64,000 nucleotides of DNA, taken from contig CAVOGY010000007.1 of NCBI GenBank assembly GCA_963695675.1, forward strand, positions 682,001-746,000. Direction: 5' to 3'. The stretch is from DASUPK01 sp963695675 (GTDB lineage: Bacteria > Actinomycetota > Thermoleophilia > Solirubrobacterales > 70-9). Positions 25,163 to 32,400 of this stretch are shown here, piece after piece (the stretch's first letter is position 1; the number at the start of each line of letters is the position of its first letter). A program made the translations under genes and the position numbers. Below the pieces are notes generated by a model. It made no database searches. It saw only the letters and a list, made by a program, of their open reading frames with translations, and was not told the DNA's origin.

Positions 25163-25540
25163 CTAGTCTCCCGGCTCTGCCGCCACCTCTGGTTCGGGTT
25201 CGCTGCGAGCCGGCTCCTCGACCGGCACGAGGACGAACAGTTCGATGGCGAGGTCCGGGTCAACGTGGATCGAGCTCATGTAGGCGATCACCTCGCGGCC
25301 CGTCGCTTCCTCGACGACGAGGCGGAAGTTCTCCTCCATCGCCTGCTGGAAGCTGCGGCGCATCTGGTAGACGGACTCGACCTCGCCGGTGTCGAGCAGG
25401 GTCCGCTCCACGGTCGTAAAGCCCCCCTGCAGGATGCAGACAACGGTGTCATCGACCATATGGGTCTTCGCCTTCGTCGGCCCCTTCCCGTAGTACCGGG
25501 AGTGGAGCTGAACCAAGCCCGTCGAGATCACGGCCAGCAT
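25163..25540 (-). CDS. MpsC/DUF2294-family protein
   Basis: About 125 residues from ATG 25540 (MLAVISTGLV). The family signature is clear: HSRYYGKGPTKAKTHMVDDTVVCILQGG, then ERTLLDTGEVESVYQMRRSFQQAM and DPDLAIELFVLVP. Pfam now calls this domain MpsC-like, after a subunit of a cation-translocating, membrane-potential-generating system; the actinobacterial short form has no proven role. The open frame runs on upstream to 25870, but that stretch is the remnant of a second copy. The exact start is uncertain because the ATG has a poor ribosome binding site. Confidence 0.75.
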   Translation of the reverse strand: MLAVISTGLVQLHSRYYGKGPTKAKTHMVDDTVVCILQGGFTTVERTLLDTGEVESVYQMRRSFQQAMEENFRLVVEEATGREVIAYMSSIHVDPDLAIELFVLVPVEEPARSEPEPEVAAEPGD

Positions 25541-25737
25541 CTCCCCGCGCGCGGGGCCATGCCCTGTTCCATTGGGGGAAACGGCAAACCTCCGAGTCTG
25601 TCGGTTGCCGCCGCTCTTGACTGAGCGAAGTGCACGAAGGGAAGAGTTGCGGATGAGACCCAACGAGCGCGCGGCATCCTGGTGGGTCAGGTTCCAGTGC
25701 GGCGAACGCCACGCCGCCTCTATCGAGGCTACTCCGA

Positions 25738-25870
25738 TTAGTCGGCTTCGTGTGGCTCGAGCACGAAGAGCTCGACGGCGAGGTCCGGCGGCGACGGACC
25801 GGTGCAGGGAGACCATGCCCTTCGTCACCTCCGCGAGCTCGGCACCGAGCCGCGGCTGTCCGTCGGTCAC
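25738..25870 (-). pseudogene. Internally deleted MpsC/DUF2294 paralogue remnant
   Basis: GTG 25870 starts MTDGQPRLGAELAEVTKGMV and SLHR, the N terminus of an MpsC-like protein. The text then jumps, in a shifted frame, to PDLAVELFVLEPHEAD and TAA at 25738, the C terminus of the same family (compare DPDLAIELFVLVP in the neighbouring intact gene). About 80 central residues are missing. This fits recombination inside one copy of a tandem pair. Confidence 0.6.
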
Positions 25871-26092
25871 TCGGTCAGGCTACTCCCCGAAGCCGGCCCG
25901 GGCTGGGTTTCCGGACAGCGTCGCAAGGGCGTAGACTGCCCTGCAGCCGTCGGGCGGCGGTCGTACGAGTGAAGCCCGGCAGGCCATCACGAACGATCAG
26001 ACGCGGCCCGTTTCGCGCGGGTGGGCGGAGGATCGAAACCGACAGGTCCACTTCGCGAGGAGCTGGTCTCGATTCCTGATCGACCGGAAGAC

Positions 26093-26479
26093 ATGGAGGG
26101 CCCCGCCGATCCACAGGGTGCCGACGAGCGACGAGGCCCTCCCTCCGCCGAGGAGGTGCGCGAGGAGGCATCCCGCGAGATCCTCCGGATTCACGAGGAG
26201 TCCTACGGCAAGGGCGCCGGGCAGGCCAAGGCGTTTGTCGATGAGGACTTCGTCGTCGTCGTGCTCGACGACCTGGAGCTGCTGCCGAACGAGAAGTTCC
26301 TGCTCGAACATGGCAAGCAGGAGACGGTGGTGCAGGTCCGGCATCAGTACCAGCTGGCAATCCAGGCGAGCTTCCGTGCGGCCATCGAGCGGGCCACCGG
26401 GCGCACCGTGATCGGATTCGCCAGCACCACCAGCATCGACGAGCCGCGCTTCGTGGCGGAGATCTTCAAGCTCGACTAG
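26093..26479 (+). CDS. MpsC/DUF2294-family protein
   Basis: 128 residues from ATG 26093; a GTG at 26021 would add 24 residues. After a Pro/Gly-rich head, the domain reads EEASREILRIHEESYGKGAG and QAKAFVDEDFVVVVLDD, then LEHGKQETVVQVRHQYQLAI and a family-typical end, TSIDEPRFVAEIFKL. It is divergent in sequence from the neighbour at 25163-25540, so they are old paralogues. Role unknown. A baeRF-type fragment follows in the same frame. Confidence 0.75.
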   Translation: MEGPADPQGADERRGPPSAEEVREEASREILRIHEESYGKGAGQAKAFVDEDFVVVVLDDLELLPNEKFLLEHGKQETVVQVRHQYQLAIQASFRAAIERATGRTVIGFASTTSIDEPRFVAEIFKLD

Positions 26480-26614
26480 GCCGGTTACCCGGACGTCGAG
26501 GACGAGATCGTCGAACGGGCGCTTCGCACGAGTGCCACGGTGACTCCGGTTGAGGATGATGCCGCGGAGAAGCTCCGTGCTCACGGCGGAGTAGCCGCGC
26601 TGCTCCGCTACTAG
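26480..26614 (+). pseudogene. C-terminal remnant of a baeRF (bacterial eRF1-like) protein
   Basis: Directly after the MpsC stop, in the same frame, the sequence reads GYPDVEDEIVERALRTSATV and TPVEDDAAEKLRAHGGVAAL, ending LRY-stop. This closely matches the C-terminal end of Rossmann-fold baeRF/eRF1-family proteins (helix, strand, acidic stretch, HGGVAALLRY). No start codon or N-terminal domain is present. It overlaps the transketolase end by four bases. Confidence 0.55.
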
Positions 26615-27633
26615 TCCGACCAGGGGCCGCCGTGGATCGGCGGATGCTGCACGATCGGCTTCTTCAGCAGCGCCTCGCGGGCGAGGTCGGCGATCCCGCT
26701 GGCGGTGAGGCCGAAGTGCTCCATGCAGGCCTCCGCCGTTCCCGAGACACCGAACTCGTCGTGCATGCCGAGCGCGAAGACCGGGACCGGGTGCTGCTCG
26801 GCTGCGACCTGGCGGATCGCGTCGCCGAGGCCACCGACCACTCGGTGCTCCTCCGCGGTCACCGCCACGCCAGTCTTGGCGAGCGAGCTGAGCACGCTCT
26901 GCGAGTCGATCGGCTTGACGATCGAGACGTTGACGACCTCGGCCTCCACCCCGTCCTCGCGATCCAGCGTCTCGGCCGCCTCCAGCCCCCGCCAGACCAT
27001 GTGGCCGCAGACGAAGATCGAGATGTCCTTGCCCTCGCGGAGGACCTCCACGCCGGTCCCGAGTGTCTCGGGGATGTCCCGGTAGACGATCGGGGTCTTC
27101 GGGCGGCCGAAGCGCATATACATCGGGCCGTCGAAGCGCTCGTAGGACTCGATCACCGCCGTGTAGGCCTGGTTGTAGTCCGCCGGCACGACGACCTGCA
27201 TCCGCGGCATCGCCCGCATCAGCGCCATGTCCTCGATCATCTGGTGCGAGGCGCCGTCCTCGCCGAGCGAGACGCCGCCGTGCGACGCGCCGATCCTGAC
27301 TTTGAGGCCGTTGTGCGCGATCCCGAGCCGCACCTGGTCGTAGGAGCGGGAGGTGGCGAAGATCGCGAAGGTCGAGGCGTAGGGAACCTTGCCGGTGGCG
27401 GCAAGGCCGCAGGACATCGACATCATGTTCGCCTCCGCGGCGCCGACATTGAAGAAGCGCTCGGGGAACTGCTTGCCGAACTTCATCGACTGCGTCGAGA
27501 CGGCGAGGTCGGCGTCGAGCGCGACGACCTCGGGGTAGGCCTCGCCGAGGGCGACGAGAGCGTCGCCGTAGGCCTGCCGGGTGGCGATCGACTCGCTCTG
27601 CGGCTCAGCCGCCTCGATCAGCTCGCTCGCCAT
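26611..27633 (-). CDS. Transketolase, C-terminal subunit
   Basis: 340 residues: the pyrimidine-binding and C-terminal domains of a split transketolase. Markers are QAYGDALVALGEAYPEVVAL, the TPP-activating Glu in NVGAAEANMMSMSCGLAA, ASTFAIFATSRSYDQVR, GASHGGVSLGEDGASHQ and TAEEHRVVGGLGDAI. It pairs with the upstream gene, whose stop overlaps this ATG by one base (TGATG), so the subunits are translationally coupled. It transfers two-carbon units in the pentose phosphate pathway, or acts as a DXS-like relative in another pathway. Confidence 0.93.
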   Translation of the reverse strand: MASELIEAAEPQSESIATRQAYGDALVALGEAYPEVVALDADLAVSTQSMKFGKQFPERFFNVGAAEANMMSMSCGLAATGKVPYASTFAIFATSRSYDQVRLGIAHNGLKVRIGASHGGVSLGEDGASHQMIEDMALMRAMPRMQVVVPADYNQAYTAVIESYERFDGPMYMRFGRPKTPIVYRDIPETLGTGVEVLREGKDISIFVCGHMVWRGLEAAETLDREDGVEAEVVNVSIVKPIDSQSVLSSLAKTGVAVTAEEHRVVGGLGDAIRQVAAEQHPVPVFALGMHDEFGVSGTAEACMEHFGLTASGIADLAREALLKKPIVQHPPIHGGPWSD

Positions 27634-28550
27634 CAGCCCCTCCCCTCGAGCGCCTTGGTCTGTTCGGCGTAGGTCGCCTCGAGCTCTTCCATCGCCTGCT
27701 CGGCCTGGTCCTGGGTAGGCGGTTTGCCGTGGAAGCCGAAGCGATCCTCCATGAACGAGACCCCGCGGCCCTTCCTCGTCTGGCAGACGATGGCGGCGGG
27801 GCTATCGAGCGTGCGGCTGCGCTCGAGCGCCTCGACGATCGCGCTCATGTCGTGTCCGTCGATCTCGACCGCGTCCCAGCCGAAGGACTCGAACTTGGCC
27901 CGGACGTCGCCGGTGTCCATGACCTCCTCGGTGGTGCCGTCGGTCTGCAGGTGGTTGTAGTCCACGATCGCGGTCAGGTTGGGAAGGTCGAAGTGCGCGG
28001 CCGCCATGGCGCCCTCCCAGCTCTCGCCCTCCTGGCAGTCGCCGTCGGACATCAGGGTGAAGACCTGGGAGGTCTCGGCGAGGCCGTCTAGCCGCAGCGC
28101 CAGGCAGATGCCGACACTCATCGAGAGGCCCTGCCCGAGCGAGCCGGTGGAAACCTCGATTCCAGGGGTCCGGGTCATGTCCGGGTGGCCCTGGAGATGC
28201 GAGCCGATCTGGCGGAGGCCCATCAGGTCGTCGGCGGGGAAGTAGCCGTGCTCGGCGAGCGCGGCGTACTGGATCGGGGCGGCGTGGCCCTTGGAGAGGA
28301 CGAAGCGGTCGCGCTCGGGCCAGTTCGGGTTGGAGGGATCGTGGCGAAGGACCCGGTAGTACAGCGCCGCGACGACGTCGGCCGCCGAGAGCGAGCTGTC
28401 GAGGTGACCGGACTTGGCGACCGCGAGCATCCGGACGCAGTGGATGCGAAGCACGGTCGCGTAGCGCTCGAGCGCGGCGATCGAGGGCTTGCCCCCCGCC
28501 TTGGTCGAGGGCTCGGGCTCGGGGTCTGGGACGGGCTTCAGGTGCGCCAT
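27633..28550 (-). CDS. Transketolase, N-terminal (TPP-binding) subunit
   Basis: 305 residues from ATG 28550. After a Pro/Glu-rich leader comes the thiamine-diphosphate domain: SGHLDSSLSAADVVAALYY, RFVLSKGHAAPIQYAAL, STGSLGQGLSMSVGICLA, and the metal/TPP motif SDGDCQEGESWEGAMAAAHF with DYNHLQTDG. It forms the active enzyme with the coupled C-terminal subunit. Split transketolases are common in archaea and several bacterial lineages. Confidence 0.93.
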   Translation of the reverse strand: MAHLKPVPDPEPEPSTKAGGKPSIAALERYATVLRIHCVRMLAVAKSGHLDSSLSAADVVAALYYRVLRHDPSNPNWPERDRFVLSKGHAAPIQYAALAEHGYFPADDLMGLRQIGSHLQGHPDMTRTPGIEVSTGSLGQGLSMSVGICLALRLDGLAETSQVFTLMSDGDCQEGESWEGAMAAAHFDLPNLTAIVDYNHLQTDGTTEEVMDTGDVRAKFESFGWDAVEIDGHDMSAIVEALERSRTLDSPAAIVCQTRKGRGVSFMEDRFGFHGKPPTQDQAEQAMEELEATYAEQTKALEGRG

Positions 28551-28729
28551 CGGCGGCTCATCTTTCGCCTGGTCGTTCGGGGCAGCGGGCTCGGGTCGCA
28601 ACTGACTCAGGACCGGGCGGCGAGGGTAGCAGCGGGGGGCACTCGGTTGGAGCCTATGAATCCGCGCCGACGGAAACCCGCCACGGCCAGGCGCCGTCCA
28701 GACAGGGGCGTGCCCCTAGCCTCTGCGCC

Positions 28730-29428
28730 ATGACGAAGGCGGCGATCTCGACGGTTCTACTGGCGCTGGCCCTGGCGGGCTGCGGCGGTGGGTCCGGCGG
28801 CGGGGACACCGCCGCCAAGACGACGCCCGGGGCCACGGTCACGGGGAGCGGTGGTGAGGTCACCGGAAAGCTCCCGCCCGGCTCGGTAGGACCCACCGAC
28901 TCCACGGAGGAGGAGACCGAGGGCCCGGCCGCAACCGAGGCGACCCCCGAGGCCGCGGCGCAGGGCCCGGCCTCCACTGGTGAGTTGCCAACCGCCGACC
29001 GCTCCGCCGTAGCCTCGGTGGTGAGCGCTTACATCCGGGCGCTGGACCGACACGACGCCGCTCGGGTCTGCGCCCTCCTCGTCCCTGGCGCTATGGATCT
29101 GAACGAGCTGCCGAAGCCGCGCGGAGGCTGCCGCCCGTCGCTGCGGGCGTCGATCGGCACCCGGCCGCGAGACGGGGGCCCCGCTTGGCACCGGACTTCC
29201 CTCGTGGAGATGAAGACCGAGGACCTGGGCGATGGCCACGCCAGGGTGAGCGCCACGGTCACCCACCACTTCTCGGATCGCAAGTACGTCTCCGTCGAGG
29301 ACGACGTGATCTACCTCGAGCGCCTCGGCGGCCGCTGGCTGCTGGCCAAGCCGAGCGGGACGCTCTATCGGGCGGTCGGCTACGCCGAGCCGCCGCTGCG
29401 AGCATTCGCGCCTCCTGCCGGCTGGTAG
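28730..29428 (+). CDS. Lipoprotein with a C-terminal NTF2-like domain
   Basis: 232 residues. Lipoprotein signal MTKAAISTVLLALALAGC, with the lipobox at 15-18, then a long Gly/Thr/Glu-rich linker (about 19-85). The C-terminal domain (SAVASVVSAYIRALDRHDAA onward, VCALLVPGAM, VSATVTHHF, YLERLGGRWLLAKPSGTLYR) looks like the SnoaL/NTF2-like modules of actinobacterial lipoproteins. It is probably a surface ligand-binding or structural protein. It converges directly with the CcdA-propeller gene with no gap. Confidence 0.7.
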   Translation: MTKAAISTVLLALALAGCGGGSGGGDTAAKTTPGATVTGSGGEVTGKLPPGSVGPTDSTEEETEGPAATEATPEAAAQGPASTGELPTADRSAVASVVSAYIRALDRHDAARVCALLVPGAMDLNELPKPRGGCRPSLRASIGTRPRDGGPAWHRTSLVEMKTEDLGDGHARVSATVTHHFSDRKYVSVEDDVIYLERLGGRWLLAKPSGTLYRAVGYAEPPLRAFAPPAGW

Positions 29429-30910
29429 CTAGAACCGGTGGTTGCCGCCGCCGCGCGGCGCGCGTGGCTTGAAGCGCTTGGAGTGGCGGCGGCTGGTGCT
29501 GACGATCGTGGCGTCGGCGTTGTTCGAACTCGGCTCGAGGATGGTGGCGTAGGCGACCGACCCGGTCAGCGCATTCGACCAAAGGATCCCACGCGACCGC
29601 CCGAGCGAAAGGAGGACACGACCGGAGCCGTGCGCGGGGCGACGACGGAGCATCAGCCGGCTGTGGCGCGCGTCCGTCCGCACGTACGTGAAGGAACGCC
29701 CGTCGACGGCGGGATCGAAGAGAAGCAGCCTCGGCGAGCGCACCAGCGCTCGTTGCTTCCCGGTGCCCATCAGCCTCTGGACGACGCGGCTGCCCCCCGG
29801 AGTGGCGACCGCATAGAGGAGGAGGTTCCCGTCCACCGCCGGGCGGCTCAGCTGGCCCGTGACGCCTTGCGAGGCGACCTGGACGGGCGGAGCGGGTGCC
29901 GCCGGGTTGGCGATGTAGCGGATGTAGATCGCGTCGCCTCCGCCACCGGTGGTTGCCCGGTAGGCGAGCCAGGCGTCGGAGATCGCGATGGCGTCGGCGC
30001 CCGGTGCCGGGATCTGTCCGATGGGCACCAGGGTCGTCCGATCGAAGAGCAGGACCGAGTCCCCCTGCACGGTGGCGACGTAGCGACCGCCGATCGCCGG
30101 GTGACGGCCGGGCAACGGGATCTCCGGTCCGCCCCGGCTCATAACCGCCGGACCGCCCAATCTCTGGAAGAGGAGCGCATCCGCCGTCGCGGATGGGTCG
30201 GTTGCGTGTGCGACGTTCGTCCCCTTGGCACCGGCGCTGCCCGGGACGACGATCAGCGCCAGGCCGGCGGCCAGGAGCGCGGCCGCGTCGCCGCGGCGCA
30301 GGCCGATGTAGACGCCGGGGCGCTCGCACATCAGCTCGGTGGCGCGGATCCCGGCGGGACGGCCCGCGAGCGGCGCGAGGGCGAGGATCGGGATCGCTCG
30401 GCCCAGCCCGAAGCAGGCCCCGACCAGCAGGCCGAGAGCTGGGTCCCCCACGGCCAGGCAGACACCGGCGAGCGCCCAGACACCGAACGAGAGGACGAAG
30501 GTGGTGAAGCCGATGCCGAGCAGCACTCCATAAAGGCCGGCGGCCAACGGCATCGGCATGACGCGTCGCCAGTGCTCCGGCAGCTGGCGGCGGATCTGGG
30601 GCGCGATCCTGGTCCCGCGGGCCTCGAGAGTCGCGGCGAGCAGCGCAATCCCCGCCGCGACCAGGTAGGCGGCGCGCCCGCCGGCCCCGTGGAGCAGCTC
30701 CCCGAGCACGGCGAGCGAGCCGAAGGTGAGCAGCCCGCCGGCGATCGCTCCAGGCAGGAAGGCGACGCAGGCCGCGATCGTCGTCCGCCTGCCGCCCGTG
30801 TGGCCGGTGGGGCCGATCGTGTCGATAACCGACAGTCCGCATGGCGAGAAGGTCCCGGTCGCGCCGATCAACAGCGCCGCGACTCCGAGTGCGATCTCCA
30901 GTGGGGACAT
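29429..30910 (-). CDS. CcdA/MauF-type membrane domain fused to a beta-propeller domain
   Basis: 493 residues. ATG 30910 overlaps the upstream stop (TGATG); a GTG at 30916 is also possible. Residues 1-230 form about six helices, with Cys in TGTFSPCGLSVIDTIGP and LLVGACFGLGRAIP, the arrangement of the CcdA/DsbD-beta/MauF family that passes electrons across the membrane. Residues 235-480 are beta-rich, with repeated four-strand-like units (GGRYVATVQGDSVLLFDRTT, DAWLAYRATTGGGGDAIYIR, GNLLLYAVATPG, RSFTYVRTDARHSRLMLRRR), a TolB/WD-like propeller. The tail is basic. The fusion is unusual; it sits in an operon with a MauE-MauD fusion and a Cys-rich Tat substrate. Confidence 0.7.
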   Translation of the reverse strand: MSPLEIALGVAALLIGATGTFSPCGLSVIDTIGPTGHTGGRRTTIAACVAFLPGAIAGGLLTFGSLAVLGELLHGAGGRAAYLVAAGIALLAATLEARGTRIAPQIRRQLPEHWRRVMPMPLAAGLYGVLLGIGFTTFVLSFGVWALAGVCLAVGDPALGLLVGACFGLGRAIPILALAPLAGRPAGIRATELMCERPGVYIGLRRGDAAALLAAGLALIVVPGSAGAKGTNVAHATDPSATADALLFQRLGGPAVMSRGGPEIPLPGRHPAIGGRYVATVQGDSVLLFDRTTLVPIGQIPAPGADAIAISDAWLAYRATTGGGGDAIYIRYIANPAAPAPPVQVASQGVTGQLSRPAVDGNLLLYAVATPGGSRVVQRLMGTGKQRALVRSPRLLLFDPAVDGRSFTYVRTDARHSRLMLRRRPAHGSGRVLLSLGRSRGILWSNALTGSVAYATILEPSSNNADATIVSTSRRHSKRFKPRAPRGGGNHRF

Positions 30911-31485
30911 CAGCACGGCACTCGGGTGTCGTAGTACTGGACGCAGAAGACCTTGCGGCCGGCGAAGCAGTAGCCGGTCAAAGCGGCGTCACCGTTGATG
31001 CGAGTTCCTCGATAGGCGCAGCAATCGCGCAGCTGGCGAACCTTGCCGCCGCAGCAGCGAAACCAGGATCCGTCGATGTGGGCCCTGAAGCCATAGATCT
31101 CTCCAGCTCGGTCGCAGAGCACGGTGCGAGGGGCCGGCGGCAGAGGCCTGCCTTCGGCGTCGCGCAGTAGCTGCCCGTCTTCGTCCACCGGCTGACCGGC
31201 GTCGTTCACAGGTCGCCCGATGTCGTCGACTGGGTGCCCGTCGCTGGCGCGCAACGGAAAGCCGCGCGAGTCGATCCGGGGCAGTCCTGTGGGGTGTGGG
31301 CACGACCCGGTCGTGAAGGTGTGTCCACAGAAGTGGAACGCCTCCGAGTCGCCGGGCTCGATCAGCGTGCCGACCGTGCGTGCGGCAGTCAGGGCCACCA
31401 GCGCCCCTCCCGCCCGGGCCAGGAAGCCGCGCCGCGAAGTATTCCGCGCCAGCGAGTCGGTGAGCCGGTCGAGGTGCTCAGGCAT
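30910..31485 (-). CDS. Cysteine-rich Tat-exported protein with MauA-like leader
   Basis: 191 residues from ATG 31485, overlapping the upstream gene by eight bases. The leader LARNTSRRGFLARAGGALVA is a twin-arginine signal very like that of methylamine dehydrogenase light chain (MauA). The mature part has ten cysteines: FHFCGHTFTTGSC, VLCDRAG, WFRCCGGKVRQLRDCCAY, GYCFAGRKVFC and a terminal VPC. Between them lies an imperfect 7-9-residue repeat (IGRPVND, AGQPVDE, DGQLLRD, AEGRPL). There is only one Trp, so a tryptophan tryptophylquinone cofactor cannot form. It is probably exported folded or oxidised with help from its disulfide-handling neighbours. Confidence 0.65.
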   Translation of the reverse strand: MPEHLDRLTDSLARNTSRRGFLARAGGALVALTAARTVGTLIEPGDSEAFHFCGHTFTTGSCPHPTGLPRIDSRGFPLRASDGHPVDDIGRPVNDAGQPVDEDGQLLRDAEGRPLPPAPRTVLCDRAGEIYGFRAHIDGSWFRCCGGKVRQLRDCCAYRGTRINGDAALTGYCFAGRKVFCVQYYDTRVPC

Positions 31486-32359
31486 TGACCGGACCACCTC
31501 GTCGCGCTGCAGTCGCCAGCACGCTCTCCAGCTGCACGAGATTGTTGAAGGTTCCCTTGGCGAGGACGGTGCCATGGCCATCGAGTGCGACGGCAAACGG
31601 ACTGCCGGGGATAGCCAGATCGCGCCACAGCTCAGCTTCCACGTCCTCGTCGAAGACACCAACCGCGACGCGTGGGTGCTTTGCCACGTTCTCGATCGCC
31701 GGCGAGAGGGTCTGACAGAGGTGACAACCCTCGGAGGTGAATACGGCAAGACCGAGGCCCGCACCGTTTTGCCCGATCCGCTCGGAGAGGGCCGCGACGC
31801 GCGAGCCGATCTCCGGCCCCTCCCCCGCGATCTCGAGCGCTCCCTGGGTGCCGAGCTGGAGGCGCAGCATGCCCACCTCGCGGGCAAGCGCGAGCAGCGC
31901 GATCGCCAGGGCGGCGCAGGCGGTCAGCGCAGCGGCGATTCCGATTCCAAGCCACCCCTGGGTGCCGATCGAGATCGAGTCGATCAGCGGGATCAGGGCG
32001 AAGCCCGCCGCGAGAGCAACGTTCCTGAGCACCCCGAGCCAGGAGACGGTGGAGTGAGGACCGAAGCAGGCGCACGGCGCCCCCGCCCGGCCGCGAAGCA
32101 GCGCGGCCACCGTGAGAGCGGCGAACATCGCCATCAGGCCCGCCGCGGCGTAGGCCGCGGCATCCGACCCGAGCGCCACCGCGACCGCAAGGGCCAACTC
32201 GACGGCGATCAGCCCGGCCCAGGCGATCGGGCGCAGCGGCACGTCCTCGAACCCGAAGCTCGACAGGGCCGCGATGCTCGCGCGCGGCGCGGCAAGCTTC
32301 GCGAGCGCGGCGCTCGCGAGCACGATGCCAAGCCCGACCCGCAGAACGATTTCCAACAT
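31478..32359 (-). CDS. MauE-MauD fusion: DoxX/MauE membrane domain plus thioredoxin-like domain
   Basis: 293 residues. Residues 1-135 match MauE: LRVGLGIVLASAALAKL, a four-helix bundle and the signature APCACFGPHSTVSWLGVLRN. A fifth helix then leads into AREVGMLRLQLGTQGALEIA, the connector found in MauD. The C-terminal thioredoxin fold has the redox motif CHLC (SEGCHLCQTLSP), a cis-Pro region (IPGSPFAVAL) and a final helix. In methylamine dehydrogenase clusters MauE and MauD form disulfides in the light chain. Here both are one chain, directly upstream of a Cys-rich Tat protein. Confidence 0.85.
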   Translation of the reverse strand: MLEIVLRVGLGIVLASAALAKLAAPRASIAALSSFGFEDVPLRPIAWAGLIAVELALAVAVALGSDAAAYAAAGLMAMFAALTVAALLRGRAGAPCACFGPHSTVSWLGVLRNVALAAGFALIPLIDSISIGTQGWLGIGIAAALTACAALAIALLALAREVGMLRLQLGTQGALEIAGEGPEIGSRVAALSERIGQNGAGLGLAVFTSEGCHLCQTLSPAIENVAKHPRVAVGVFDEDVEAELWRDLAIPGSPFAVALDGHGTVLAKGTFNNLVQLESVLATAARRGGPVNA

Positions 32360-32400
32360 CCCTCCGCGCGCAACCTAGCACCAGCGCGGGCGGGCGCGGG

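Noticed and set aside
24514..25263. 250-residue leftward frame in the gap before the MpsC genes
   Set aside because: Arg/Ser/Pro-rich with no domain or start site; typical chance frame in GC-rich DNA.
30910..31485. Calling the Cys-rich Tat protein a methylamine dehydrogenase light chain
   Set aside because: Only one Trp is present, so TTQ cannot form, and no heavy-chain gene is present.
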